Positions 39,282 through 48,024 of a DNA stretch of 64,000 bases are shown here, in pieces. Location of the stretch: assembly GCA_022826825.1 (NCBI GenBank), contig JAJDUD010000008.1, positions 75,643 through 139,642 of the forward strand, in the 5' to 3' direction. Source of the DNA: Acidobacteriota bacterium. GTDB lineage: Bacteria > Acidobacteriota > Vicinamibacteria > Marinacidobacterales > Marinacidobacteraceae. The position numbers were made by a program, and so were the translations under genes. Under the pieces are notes generated by a model, which ran no database searches, was not told the origin of the DNA, and saw nothing but the letters and a program-made list of their open reading frames with translations. How positions within the stretch are numbered: the first letter of the stretch is position 1; the number at the start of each line of letters is the position of its first letter.

Positions 39282-40580
39282 ATGCGCTTGATCCCCCGCC
39301 TCGCACTGCTCGCTTTCGCCCTTCTCCCGGCCCTTCCGGCCGCCGCCCAGGACGGCGGAACGCCCGTCGTGATCCGCGCCGACCGCCTCATCATCGGCAC
39401 TGATGCGCCCCCGGTCCTGAACCCGGAGGTGGTCATCGAGGGCGAGCGGATCACCGCGGTCGGGCCCACCGGCGCCATCCCCATTCCGCGCGGCGCCACG
39501 GTGATCGACCTGAGCGGCCACACCATCCTGCCCGGGCTCTTCGACTGCCACGTCCACCTCGGCGGCATCCCGGGCGACGGGGGCGACACCCAGAAGATGC
39601 GCGAGACGGTCGCCCACGAGGCGATCTACGCGGTTGCGCACGCCAAGATCACCCTGGAGAAGGGCTTCACCAGCGTCCGCAACATCGGAGCGGGGAACTA
39701 CCACGACGCCGCGCTCCGGGACATGGTGAACCGCGGCATCGTGCCGGGTCCGCGGATCCAGGCGGCCACCTGGGGCGTTGGCTCCACCGGCGGCCACGCG
39801 GACATCAACGGCTGGAACGCGGACATCCCGACCCCCGGCTACGCGATGATCGCGGACGGAGTCGACGAGTTGCGGAAGGCGGTGCGCTACCAGGTCAAGT
39901 ACGGGGCCGACGTGATCAAGGTGACCGCCTCGGGGGGCGTGCTCTCCCACGGCGACTCGGTCTACGACCAGGCCTACTCCTTCGAGGAACTGAAGGCGAT
40001 CGTGGACACCGCAAACATGCTCGACACCCCGGTGGGGGCGCACGCCCACTCGCCGGCGGCCATGAACGACGCGATCCGGGCCGGGGTGGCGAGCATCGAG
40101 CACGGCACCCTGATCGACGAGGAGGGCATCCGGCTCGCCAAGGAACACGGCACCTTCATCGTTCCCACCATCTACACCCTCGACTTCATCATCGAGGAAG
40201 GCGCGCAGAACGGCGTGCCCGAACACTCCATCGCCAAGGCGAAGGAAATCGCGACCATGCAGCGCGAGCGGCTCGCCGCCGCCTTCCACGCCGGGGTGAA
40301 GTTCGCCTACGGCACCGACGCCGCGGTCTTCCCCCACGGCCGGAACGCCAGGGACTTCGCCATCATGGTGGACGAGATGGACATCTCGCCGATGGCGGCG
40401 ATCCAGACCGCCACCATCAACGGGGCGGAGCTGCTCGGCTGGGAGGCCGACCTCGGCTCCATCGAGGACGGCAAGCTCGCCGACATCATCGCGGTGGCCG
40501 GGAACCCGCTCGACGACATCCGGCTGCTCGAGGACGTCAAGTTCGTGATGAAGGGCGGCGAGGTGGTGAAGAGCCCGTAG
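39282..40580 (+). CDS. Secreted metal-dependent amidohydrolase
   Basis: A protein of 432 residues with a signal peptide ending near AAAQD and a strong ribosome binding site (GGAGG) upstream. Metal-binding HVH (H90, H92), a conserved lysine in VKYGADVIKV, EHGTLID, and GTDAAV with the catalytic aspartate define the imidazolonepropionase/Xaa-Pro dipeptidase-like amidohydrolase group. Members cleave N-acyl or proline dipeptides; the exact substrate is unknown. Its position beside an S9 peptidase suits peptide use. Confidence 0.92.
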   Translation: MRLIPRLALLAFALLPALPAAAQDGGTPVVIRADRLIIGTDAPPVLNPEVVIEGERITAVGPTGAIPIPRGATVIDLSGHTILPGLFDCHVHLGGIPGDGGDTQKMRETVAHEAIYAVAHAKITLEKGFTSVRNIGAGNYHDAALRDMVNRGIVPGPRIQAATWGVGSTGGHADINGWNADIPTPGYAMIADGVDELRKAVRYQVKYGADVIKVTASGGVLSHGDSVYDQAYSFEELKAIVDTANMLDTPVGAHAHSPAAMNDAIRAGVASIEHGTLIDEEGIRLAKEHGTFIVPTIYTLDFIIEEGAQNGVPEHSIAKAKEIATMQRERLAAAFHAGVKFAYGTDAAVFPHGRNARDFAIMVDEMDISPMAAIQTATINGAELLGWEADLGSIEDGKLADIIAVAGNPLDDIRLLEDVKFVMKGGEVVKSP

Positions 40581-40616
40581 CCGCGTCGCGCGGCGAAGCG
40601 GCCCGCGCCGGAGTGA

Positions 40617-40999
40617 CTACCGGCCGTGGATTTCCGCTCGCACGCGTTCCAGCAGCGTTTCGACCAGCGTGACCATCGCTCTACGGTCGATGGGTTCGGT
40701 TTCCGGCCCCACTCCCTCATACCGAAACGTCACGGCGTAAGGGGGAATTGTTCGAGTGCCTCGAAGGGTTCCGAATTTACGGAGCACGTCCGGAGACGGC
40801 GCAACAGCGTCTCGACGCTGTGCGTCAGCGGGTACTGCTCACCGCGGGCGGCGATCCACGCCTTCAGGCCCTTCTCGGCGGCCTGCTGAAGATGGAACCC
40901 GAAGGATTCCTCCGGCGCTTCGTCGCTCATGCTACGAAGGGTCAGCAGGTCGCGCTCCGCCGCTCCCAGCATCGCTTCGGCGCACCTAAGGTCGCTCAT
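40617..40999 (-). pseudogene. HEPN-domain toxin gene, frameshifted
   Basis: From ATG 40999 the frame encodes an HEPN-type helical domain (MSDLRCAEAMLGAAERDL, FHLQQAAEKGLKAWIA) but stops at 40730. At the G5 run 40741-40745 (C5 on the coding strand), adding one base restores the family's C-terminal PYAVTFRYEG and a second helix (LVETLLERVRAEI) up to a stop at 40617-40619. So the gene is either inactivated by a one-base deletion, phase-variable, or affected by a sequencing error. The canonical R-x4-6-H RNase motif is not evident, as in many HEPN proteins paired with MNT. It overlaps the nucleotidyltransferase gene by 14 nt. Confidence 0.75.
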
Positions 41000-41354
41000 A
41001 GACAACCTTACCGTCGCGAAGCGCCCTGGCCAGCACATGGTTCAGAGAGTCCCGCCAGTAGTCCACGTCCGCCGTCGAATACACGAGGATGTCCGTCGGC
41101 ACCGTGAAATCGGCCAGCGCCCGGTAGAGCCGCGCCATCTCCTTGACGCGGTCCCGTCCCGGCCCGAAGGGTTCCTCCTCTACGACGATCAGGTCCACGT
41201 CCGAGTCGCCCCGCGCGTCTCCCCGGCCGCGCGACCCGAACAGGATGACCTGCTCCGGGTCGGCCTCCCGGACGAGGATCTCGACCATCTCGGCGATCAG
41301 GGCGTCGGTGACGGGCGGATGGGGTTCGGATGAGATCGTCTCGACTGGTTTCAT
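40986..41354 (-). CDS. MNT-type nucleotidyltransferase (antitoxin of HEPN/MNT pair)
   Basis: A protein of 122 residues from ATG 41354; the longer ORF to 41507 lacks family sequence. The minimal nucleotidyltransferase motif GSRGRGDARGDSDVDLIV carries the GS and DxD catalytic residues. In known HEPN/MNT systems this protein adds AMP groups to and silences the HEPN toxin. The HEPN gene follows immediately, overlapping by 14 nt. Here the partner is frameshifted, leaving the antitoxin apparently intact. Confidence 0.87.
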   Translation of the reverse strand: MKPVETISSEPHPPVTDALIAEMVEILVREADPEQVILFGSRGRGDARGDSDVDLIVVEEEPFGPGRDRVKEMARLYRALADFTVPTDILVYSTADVDYWRDSLNHVLARALRDGKVVYERP

Positions 41355-41535
41355 GGGAGCGGCCACACGGACGAATGCCTCGGCCGACGATTCTACGGCG
41401 GGCGGCGCAATGCCGTGGCCGGGCTTGGCAGGAACCTTGTTTTCCTTGTGAATCGGCCCCATGGGGAACGATTTACAGGGAATATCCTCGACCGGAGTCA
41501 GAGCCATTGGCGCTGGTTTCGCGCTCCCGCGCGAT

Positions 41536-41637
41536 GCCGGCCGGAGGCCGGCGTTCCACTGCCGGGTGCGCTTCGGGCGGATCAGCGGAGCGCGCTCCGC
41601 GGCCCTCCGGCCGCGCGATGCCGATCTGGAGGTCGGC
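41536..41637. repeat. Two REP-like palindrome copies
   Basis: Cores at 41536-41552 (GCCGGCCGGAGGCCGGC) and 41620-41637 (GCCGATCTGGAGGTCGGC, with compensating changes in both arms). They occupy the 294-nt gap between the nucleotidyltransferase start and the decarboxylase stop, which holds no visible gene. Confidence 0.7.
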
Positions 41638-41648
41638 GGTCCCTCCGC

Positions 41649-43100
41649 TCAGAGCTCCGCCAGGAAGCCCTTCAGGAGCTCCAGGAACTCGTCGATGTGT
41701 TCGGCGTGGGTGCGGAAGATGCCGGGTGAGGGGCGGAGCCAGAACCGCTCGTTCAGGTAGGTGGCGGACACGAAGATGCGTCCGTCGGCATGAAGGGCCC
41801 TGGTCAACCGGCGGTTGAGGGCATCGACCTCCTCCTCGCTCCGTCCCGGCGGCCGGTAACGGAAGCACATGGTCGAGAGCTGGGGCTCCGGGCCCACCTC
41901 GATGTCCTTCCAGCGTCTCAGCTCGTCTTGGAGATAGCAGGCGAGCACCCACTTTTCCTCGAGCGCCGCCGCGAACGGCCCGGTCCCGTGAAGCAGCAGC
42001 GGCACGAGCAGGCGCATCCCGCGGAAGTGCCGGGTGAGTTCGATGGACCGCTCGGAGGGCGAGATCTCCTTTTGGGGAGCGTCCACCAGGTAGGGCGCCC
42101 TCCAGCGGAAGGTCTCGAGGTGGGCGGCATCGCGCACCACCACCGCGCCGCTGCCGTAGGGGAGGAAGAGGCTCTTGTGCGGGTCGAGCACCACCGAGTC
42201 GGATCGCTCGATGCCGCGCAGGACCTCCCGCCGCGCGGGAACCAGCACGTAGAACCCGCCGTAGGCGGCGTCCACGTGGTGCCACAGACCCTCGCTACGC
42301 GCGATGTCGGACACCGCGTCCAGGGGATCCACCGCTCCGGTGTTGGTGGTTCCGGCGGTGCTCACCACGAGCCACGGAATGAGCCCGTCGGCGCGGTCCT
42401 TCCGGACGTGGGCGGCGAGGGACTCCGGCGCCAGCCGGTAGTCCTCGTCCACCGCGATGATCCGGCAGGGGGCCTCGCCGACGCCCGCGAGGTGGACCGC
42501 CTTGCGGACCGAATAGTGCTCCTGGCTGGTGACGTAGACGGACGCCCGGGAGAAGTCCTCCGAGCGGAGCCCCTTCGCGTCCCGGGCCGCGATGATCGCG
42601 GTCAGCGCCGCGACGCTCCCGCCCGAAGTCAGCGTTCCGCCGGCCTTCTTCGGATAGCCGACGATCTCGGCGATCCACTCCACGAGCCGGTTCTCGACGC
42701 GCGCCGCTCCCGGCGAGGCCGGGAAGTACCCGGAAAACGCATTCCCCACCGCCGCCAGGTAGTCGCCGAGCGCCGACGAGTAGATCCCGCCGCCGGGCAC
42801 GTAGCCGAGATCGCGGGGCGACGCCGGGTTCAGCCCCTCCTGTTCGACCTCGCGCCGGATCAGGTCGAGGATTTCCGGGAACGGCTGGCCCTCCGGCCCG
42901 ATCGGCAGTTCGTTGAGCTCGGACGATTCGCGCGGCGGGTACCAGGACGGCCCGGTCTTGAGAGCCTCCAGGAACTCCTCCGCGTGCCGGACGGTCGCTT
43001 CCGTGAGCTCGCGGCGGCCCTCCGCGTCCGGCTCGAGCGCCTCGGCGCGGCGCCGGAGCGCTTCGGCGCGTTCGCGGAGCGTGCTCGTCAGGACACTCAT
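41649..43100 (-). CDS. PLP-dependent group II amino acid decarboxylase
   Basis: A protein of 483 residues of the aromatic-L-amino-acid/glutamate decarboxylase group. HVDAAYGG binds the cofactor ring and K309 in DPHKSLFLP should form the Schiff base; TSGGSVAALTAI and STAGTTNTGAVDP are further family segments. It should decarboxylate an aromatic or similar amino acid to an amine, but the substrate is not settled. Its ATG overlaps the stop of a sodium symporter gene, and two such symporters plus a small membrane protein precede it, suggesting uptake of the substrate. Confidence 0.9.
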   Translation of the reverse strand: MSVLTSTLRERAEALRRRAEALEPDAEGRRELTEATVRHAEEFLEALKTGPSWYPPRESSELNELPIGPEGQPFPEILDLIRREVEQEGLNPASPRDLGYVPGGGIYSSALGDYLAAVGNAFSGYFPASPGAARVENRLVEWIAEIVGYPKKAGGTLTSGGSVAALTAIIAARDAKGLRSEDFSRASVYVTSQEHYSVRKAVHLAGVGEAPCRIIAVDEDYRLAPESLAAHVRKDRADGLIPWLVVSTAGTTNTGAVDPLDAVSDIARSEGLWHHVDAAYGGFYVLVPARREVLRGIERSDSVVLDPHKSLFLPYGSGAVVVRDAAHLETFRWRAPYLVDAPQKEISPSERSIELTRHFRGMRLLVPLLLHGTGPFAAALEEKWVLACYLQDELRRWKDIEVGPEPQLSTMCFRYRPPGRSEEEVDALNRRLTRALHADGRIFVSATYLNERFWLRPSPGIFRTHAEHIDEFLELLKGFLAEL

Positions 43101-44545
43101 CGGGACGCTCCGCCCCCCGGCAACGGCTCAGGCTTGGATCTGTCGAACGCGGCCCCCGCCAGGTAGCCGGCGGCGCTGGCCGCGGTGAGCCCGATCGCGT
43201 TCGGGATCAGCACGCCCGCGGGAGCGAGCATCGGCGCGAGGAACCAGTCCCAGCCGAGGGCCAGATGGACCACCCACAGGACGACGCCGCACCCCATGGC
43301 GGCGAGCGCCGCCGTGCGGCCGCCCCGCTTCCAGAACAATCCCGCCGTCAACGGCACGAAGAGCCCCACGAGGGTGAGTTCGTACGCGTCTTCGAGCAGG
43401 GAGTACGCACGGAAACCACGGAACGCATAGAAGAGACTTGCCGCACCAACGATCAGTACCGAGAGGCGGCTCAACCGCAGGAGCCCTGCGCGGGGCAGGG
43501 AGTGACGGAGCAGGTTCTGCGCCAGTACGGACGCCGCCGATATTAGCGCGCTGTCCACGCTGGAGAGGACCGCCGAAACCACCAGCAGGACGAGTCCCAG
43601 AGCGGCGAGCGGACTGAAGAGAATCCGTCCCAGCGTCGCCAGCATGTCCCCCTCATGGCCCGGAAGCAGGAGGCGGGCGGCGAGCCCGAGCACCACCGGA
43701 ATGGCGCCCAGGACGAGATAGAGGCCGCCGGCGATCAGGCAGGCGCGGCGGGCCACGCCCGCCGTCCGCGAGGAGAACACCCGCTGGAGCACGTCCTGGC
43801 CGGGAATGTTGCCGAGTGCTCCCGCCACGAGGAGCCCCGACCAGGCGAGGAAGGCGGTCATCTCCCCGGGAACCACGGCCAGGAGATCCGGCGGCGTCTC
43901 GCGCCCGAGCCGCGCGAGGCCCCCGGCGAGCGAACCTCCGCCGAGTTCCGCCACCGCCGAAACGCCGAGCGCGAGGAGCGCGAAGACGACGATCACCCCC
44001 TGCACCGCATCGGTCAGCGTGACCGACCACATCCCCCCGATCAGCGTGTAGCCCACCGCCACCGCGGCCACGAGCGCCAGTCCCGCCCCGAGGGGGATGC
44101 CGAACAGCTCGCCGAGGAGCGCGGCCAGCACCGAGAACTGGGCGGCGATCCAGCCGAAGAAGCTCGGCACCATGACGGCGGCGCAGGCGATCTCCGCCCG
44201 CTTGCCGAACCGCCTGGCGAAGAAGTCCCCGAGCGTCAGCAGGCCCGCCCGCCGCAGCGGCGCCGCGTAGAACAGTCCCACGAGCAGTAGGCAGATCCCC
44301 GGCCCGATCGGCTCGAGCGCGGCCGCCGAGAGCCCCACCGCCCGTACCTCCTCCGCGGAGGCGAGCAGGGTGCCGGCCCCGAACCAGGTGGCCAGCAGGC
44401 TCAGCGAGGCGAGCGGGACGCCGAGGCTCCGCCCGGCGACCAGGTAGTCGGAGAAGTCGTGGACGCGCCGGCTGGCGATCCAGGCCACCCCGAACAGGAC
44501 GGCGGTGTAGAGGAGCAGTACCGCCGCGGCGAGCGTGGTCGGCAA
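43097..44545 (-). CDS. Sodium:solute symporter (SSS family)
   Basis: A protein of 482 residues with about 13 membrane segments, beginning from a TTG at 44545. SSS features include SRRVHDFSDYLVAGRSLG near the N-terminus, ATWFGAGTLLASAEE in TM2, and GGMWSVTLTDAVQG in the middle. It imports a solute with Na+. It follows the second symporter by 10 nt and overlaps the decarboxylase gene by 4 nt (ATGA), so these are one operon. The substrate is probably an amino acid or amine by context only. Confidence 0.9.
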   Translation of the reverse strand: MPTTLAAAVLLLYTAVLFGVAWIASRRVHDFSDYLVAGRSLGVPLASLSLLATWFGAGTLLASAEEVRAVGLSAAALEPIGPGICLLLVGLFYAAPLRRAGLLTLGDFFARRFGKRAEIACAAVMVPSFFGWIAAQFSVLAALLGELFGIPLGAGLALVAAVAVGYTLIGGMWSVTLTDAVQGVIVVFALLALGVSAVAELGGGSLAGGLARLGRETPPDLLAVVPGEMTAFLAWSGLLVAGALGNIPGQDVLQRVFSSRTAGVARRACLIAGGLYLVLGAIPVVLGLAARLLLPGHEGDMLATLGRILFSPLAALGLVLLVVSAVLSSVDSALISAASVLAQNLLRHSLPRAGLLRLSRLSVLIVGAASLFYAFRGFRAYSLLEDAYELTLVGLFVPLTAGLFWKRGGRTAALAAMGCGVVLWVVHLALGWDWFLAPMLAPAGVLIPNAIGLTAASAAGYLAGAAFDRSKPEPLPGGGASR

Positions 44546-44555
44546 GGACCCGTTC

Positions 44556-45986
44556 TCAGGTGGGTTGGTGCAGCCGCTCGACCGCCTTCGCCCGTTCGGT
44601 CGGGTCGGACCGGCCCCAGAGCCCGCCTGCCAGCATCGCCAGGAGGCTCACCGGGAGGGCCACCAGGATCGGCCCGAGCCCGATCCCGAACCGGGGGCCG
44701 AAGAGCAGGATGAACGAATAGGTGCCCACTCCCGCGACGAGCGCCGCGAGTCCGCCCGTCAGGTTCGCCCGCCGCCACCAGAGGCCGAAGACGACCGGCA
44801 CGAAGAGCCCCGCGGAGAGCAGTCCCACCCCGGCGGTGTAGAACTGGGTGAGGAGTTCCGGCGGCGACCACGCCCAGTAGAGCGCGGCGGCGCCGACCAG
44901 CCAGGTGGCCCCGAGACGCGCGAAGGCCTGGGCGCGCTTGCTCTTCCGGCCCAGATAGCCGCCGAGCAGATCGTGGGCGACCGCGGAGCTCACCGCCAGC
45001 AGGAAGGCGTCGGTGGTGGACATCACCGCGGCCAGCACCGCGGCCACCGCGAGCCCGCGGAAGAGGGGAGGGAAGTTCTCGCCGATGATGCGCAGGAAGA
45101 CTTCGTCGGGATCGGTCAGCCCGGGGAACTCGAGGATGCCCACCGGGGCGATCAGCAGGATCGCCGAGAGGATCATCACGCCGTACATGACGGTCGCGAG
45201 ATTCAGCGAGAGCCGGGCGCTCCTCGGGTCCCGGGCGGTGGCGACCCGCATCACGATGTGGGGAATCACCGGGATCGCGGAGGCCCAGATCACGAAGTAG
45301 TCGAGGTAGCCGGAACCCCCGGCCGGGAGCTGTCCGAACGCCGGCGAGGCTGCCGTCGCCGCCTGGAGGGAGCCGAGCGGCGACCCCGCGTTCAGGGCGA
45401 GCACGACGGCGGTGACCCCCATGAGCAGGAACAGGAGCGCCCCCTGCATCACGTCGGTGACGGTCACCGCCACCATGCCTCCGAAGGACACGTAGAGGAC
45501 GAACACGACGGTCGCGACGGTGATCGCCGTCCCGTAGTCCACCCCGAGGAGGGCCTCGGCGGTGATCCCGGCGGCCTTCATCTGCGCCACCATGTAGACC
45601 GTCAGCGAGATCACGATGATGGTCGGGACGAGGGCCCGGACCAGTCCGTGCGGGTACCGGAACACCATGAAGTCAGTGATCGTGAACTTGGCGAGGCGCC
45701 GGAGCGGCGCCGCGACCAGGATGGTGGCGAGCGGGAACCCCACCACCGCGCCGGCGAACAGCGCGAGCGTCGCCGGAATGCCACCCGAGTAAGCGAGGCC
45801 CAACACGCCCACCAGCGAGCCGCCGCTGGCCAGGCTGGCCATGATCGCCAGGGCGTTGACCCCGGTCCCCACCCGCCGGCCGGCAACCCAGTACTCGTCC
45901 GCCGAGCCGAGCACGCGGCGGGTGGCCAGCGCCCCGACCACCACGCAGACGAGCAGGTAGACGAGGACGAGCCAGCGTTCGATCAT
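44556..45986 (-). CDS. Sodium:solute symporter (SSS family), second copy
   Basis: A protein of 476 residues with SSS features DEYWVAGRRVG, MASLASGGSLVG and GGMVAVTVTDVMQG. It is only distantly similar to the neighbouring symporter and looks closer to the ActP/acetate-proline branch. It overlaps a small membrane protein gene by 4 nt upstream, as ActP-type carriers often do with a small partner. Having two adjacent SSS carriers in one operon is unusual. Confidence 0.9.
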   Translation of the reverse strand: MIERWLVLVYLLVCVVVGALATRRVLGSADEYWVAGRRVGTGVNALAIMASLASGGSLVGVLGLAYSGGIPATLALFAGAVVGFPLATILVAAPLRRLAKFTITDFMVFRYPHGLVRALVPTIIVISLTVYMVAQMKAAGITAEALLGVDYGTAITVATVVFVLYVSFGGMVAVTVTDVMQGALLFLLMGVTAVVLALNAGSPLGSLQAATAASPAFGQLPAGGSGYLDYFVIWASAIPVIPHIVMRVATARDPRSARLSLNLATVMYGVMILSAILLIAPVGILEFPGLTDPDEVFLRIIGENFPPLFRGLAVAAVLAAVMSTTDAFLLAVSSAVAHDLLGGYLGRKSKRAQAFARLGATWLVGAAALYWAWSPPELLTQFYTAGVGLLSAGLFVPVVFGLWWRRANLTGGLAALVAGVGTYSFILLFGPRFGIGLGPILVALPVSLLAMLAGGLWGRSDPTERAKAVERLHQPT

Positions 45987-46228
45987 GGATCCGTTGGGGT
46001 GTCCCCCGGGCCGCGGGCGCTGCGCTCTCCATCGCCCGATTCGCCGAGGACCAGCAGGAGCAGGATCGCCGGCGATCCGAGCAGCAGGATCGCCATGAGC
46101 CAGCCGAACACGGCAACCCCGAGCACCGAGATTTCGCCGAACACCGGCAGGAAGGCCACCACCGAGAAAGCGATCAGGGTGAACAGGGCGACGCGCTCCC
46201 TGCGCGGCATCGGGAAGAAGGAATTCAT
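45983..46228 (-). CDS. Small two-helix membrane protein, putative symporter partner
   Basis: A protein of 81 residues with two membrane segments (LFTLIAFSVVAFLPVFG and VAVFGWLMAILLLGSPAILLLLV) and a charged C-terminal tail. Its stop overlaps the symporter ATG (ATGA). Position and topology resemble the small subunits (DUF485/DUF4212 type) that accompany SSS carriers, but I cannot match it to either family by sequence. Confidence 0.7.
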   Translation of the reverse strand: MNSFFPMPRRERVALFTLIAFSVVAFLPVFGEISVLGVAVFGWLMAILLLGSPAILLLLVLGESGDGERSARGPGDTPTDP

Positions 46229-46291
46229 GCGGGGTCGCCGGGGGCGAAGTGTAGGGGCTCCCGCCGTTTATGATCCGGGCCGCTCGTCCCC

Positions 46292-47086
46292 TTGCGCGTC
46301 ATCACCTGGAACCTGAATTCGATCCGGACGCGCCGGGCTCGTCTCCTGCGCCTGCTCGAGCGTCACGAGCCCGATGTTCTTTGTCTTCAGGAGCTTCGCG
46401 CCCCGGCGGAGACCTTCCCCTGGCTGGACGTCCAGGCGGCCGGATACCGCGCCGTGGTGCATGCCCAGGCCGCCCGGAACGGGGTCGCCGTGCTCGCCCG
46501 CGAGTCGCCGGAGGTCCTCGCCCGGGGCCTTCCCGCCTGCCGGGCGCGGGACGAGGCGCGGCTGCTGGACGTCCGGGTCGCGGGCCTGCGGGTCATCACC
46601 GCGTACGTGCCGAACGGGAAGGCGGTGACCCGGGTCGACGACTGGAACTACAAGCTCGAGTGGCTCGGGGCGCTTCGCGACCACCTGGCCGGGGGCGCGG
46701 ACCCGGAAGAGCCGCTCGTCCTCTGCGGCGACTTCAACGTGGCCCCCAGCGACCGGGACTCGGCGACCGCCGATCCGGGAGGGGTGCTGTGCCACCCGGA
46801 CGCCCGGACGGCGCTCCAGGACGTCGTGGCCTGGGGGCTCAGCGACGCCTACCGGAGGGTCTATGCCGAGGGAGAGGAGCCCGAGAAGGGCCTCTACACC
46901 TGGTGGGACTACACCCGTCTGGCCTTCGCGAAGAACGTCGGCGCGCGGATCGATCACATCTATCTGACCGCCCCGCTCCTCGGCCGCATCGCCGCGGTGC
47001 GGGTGGACCGGGACGAACGGCGCCAGCGAAAGGGGGAGGACATCCCCTCCGATCACGCCCCGGTGCTCTGCGACCTCGATCTCTGA
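46292..47086 (+). CDS. xthA: Exodeoxyribonuclease III (AP endonuclease)
   Basis: A protein of 264 residues beginning at a TTG (46292) so that the family N-terminus MRVITWNLNSIR is complete; no ATG is available at that point. The catalytic motifs are LQELR, GDFNV and SDHAP. It repairs abasic sites and degrades 3' ends in duplex DNA. TATGAT at 46269-46274 may be its -10. It stands alone between the symporter operon and a VapBC pair. Confidence 0.93.
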   Translation: MRVITWNLNSIRTRRARLLRLLERHEPDVLCLQELRAPAETFPWLDVQAAGYRAVVHAQAARNGVAVLARESPEVLARGLPACRARDEARLLDVRVAGLRVITAYVPNGKAVTRVDDWNYKLEWLGALRDHLAGGADPEEPLVLCGDFNVAPSDRDSATADPGGVLCHPDARTALQDVVAWGLSDAYRRVYAEGEEPEKGLYTWWDYTRLAFAKNVGARIDHIYLTAPLLGRIAAVRVDRDERRQRKGEDIPSDHAPVLCDLDL

Positions 47087-47116
47087 CGCGGCGATCGGCC
47101 CGGTTCGATCGCGGGG

Positions 47117-47491
47117 TCAAACCAGCTCGAGACCGGGGATGTCCCCAAAGTCCTCCTCGTTGAGTGTCCAGAGCGCCGCGTCGTTCGCGATCGCGCAGGC
47201 GGCGATCGCCAGATCCATCTCGCGGCTGCGCGCTCGCGGTACCTGACGATGGAGATCAGCAGCCGTTGCGGCCACCTCCGCATCGAATGGCACGACGGCG
47301 CTACGCGGCAGCATCGTTTCCTGGTCCCGCATTTCGCCGACGGTCCGGGGTCCGCGCAGCCACTCGTAGAGCACCGGTGCGGACAGCTTGAGGCGATGCC
47401 CCTCCCTTACGAATTCCTTCAGGCGTGCGAGCGACCGCCGACGGCCGGCCAGTGCGTCGACGAGAGCCGACGTGTCCACGTGGACGATCAC
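47117..47491 (-). CDS. vapC: PIN-domain ribonuclease toxin (VapC family)
   Basis: A protein of 124 residues with the PIN acidic residues D6 (VDTSAL), E43 (YEWLRG), D93 (MDLAIAA) and D114, and the late TLNEEDF segment. VapC toxins are Mg-dependent RNases acting on tRNA or rRNA. The start overlaps the antitoxin stop by 4 nt (ATGA), the usual VapBC order and spacing. All catalytic residues are present, so it is probably functional. Confidence 0.9.
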   Translation of the reverse strand: MIVHVDTSALVDALAGRRRSLARLKEFVREGHRLKLSAPVLYEWLRGPRTVGEMRDQETMLPRSAVVPFDAEVAATAADLHRQVPRARSREMDLAIAACAIANDAALWTLNEEDFGDIPGLELV

Positions 47492-47769
47492 GTCCCTCGC
47501 CGCCAGGCCCGCTTCCGCGCGGCGCGGATCTCCCGAAGTTCCGCGTCCACCTCTTCCTGGGGACGGCTCGGAGGAGACTCGCCAATCCGCTCCAGTACTT
47601 CCAGCATCCGCAACCGTTCCGCTTCGCTCAGCCGGTCCTTGCGGGCCGCGTAGTCGGCGACCGCTTCCCGCACCATCTGGCTCTGCGGAATTCCCAGCCG
47701 CGCCGACACCGCGCGGATCCGGCGCACCGTCGCATCATCGAGCGAGTAGGTGACCTTGACCATACTCAT
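47488..47769 (-). CDS. vapB: Ribbon-helix-helix antitoxin (VapB-type)
   Basis: A protein of 93 residues from ATG 47769 (a second ATG lies at 47763). The first 50 residues are a ribbon-helix-helix (VKVTYSLDDATVRRIRAVS, MVREAVADYA), and the charged tail should wrap the toxin. Upstream and overlapping the start are three copies of an 8-nt direct repeat, suited to autorepression of the operon. It overlaps the PIN toxin gene downstream. Confidence 0.87.
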   Translation of the reverse strand: MSMVKVTYSLDDATVRRIRAVSARLGIPQSQMVREAVADYAARKDRLSEAERLRMLEVLERIGESPPSRPQEEVDAELREIRAARKRAWRRGT

Positions 47770-47785
47770 ACCATACTACCATACT
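47759..47785 (-). promoter_or_regulatory. Triple 8-nt direct repeat, operator of the vapBC operon
   Basis: On the coding (minus) strand AGTATGGT occurs at 47785-47778, 47777-47770 and 47766-47759, the last within the first codons of the antitoxin, separated from the second by ATG. TAGTAT within it may also act as -10. Ribbon-helix-helix dimers bind such direct repeats. Confidence 0.6.
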
Positions 47786-47927
47786 CCGCCCTTCCTCCTG
47801 CTCCCTGCCACGGTGGACCGAACCGCCGGCGGGCACGACGCAAGTCCCCTGATCCGGGGCCTGATCCGGCGCGTCCGGGGGTCGCGCAGAAGCCGTATGC
47901 GGTGCCCCGAACCGGGGTTTCCACTGG

Positions 47928-47956
47928 TTGCAACTACCCAGGCTCGTCACTATCCT
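47928..47956 (+). promoter_or_regulatory. Putative promoter of cassette A (TTGCAA-N17-TATCCT)
   Basis: TTGCAA at 47928-47933 and TATCCT at 47951-47956, separated by 17 nt, about 70 nt ahead of the first cassette gene. The same layout (TTGCGT-N17-TATCCT) precedes the second DUF1552 gene at 56649-56677. Confidence 0.45.
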
Positions 47957-48024
47957 TTATCAATTGGCCCGGAGCGTATCTGGGGGCGGAAAAACCACCC
48001 CGCCGCAGCCGGCCACAACATCCC

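Noticed and set aside
40307..40720. Minus-strand ORF of 137 codons at the end of the amidohydrolase gene
   Set aside because: Its first part is the shifted tail of the HEPN gene read in the wrong frame, and the remainder is antisense to the amidohydrolase.
47850..47872. Direct repeat CTGATCCGG in the gap before cassette A
   Set aside because: Two 9-nt copies in GC-rich DNA without relation to a promoter or gene; too short to interpret.
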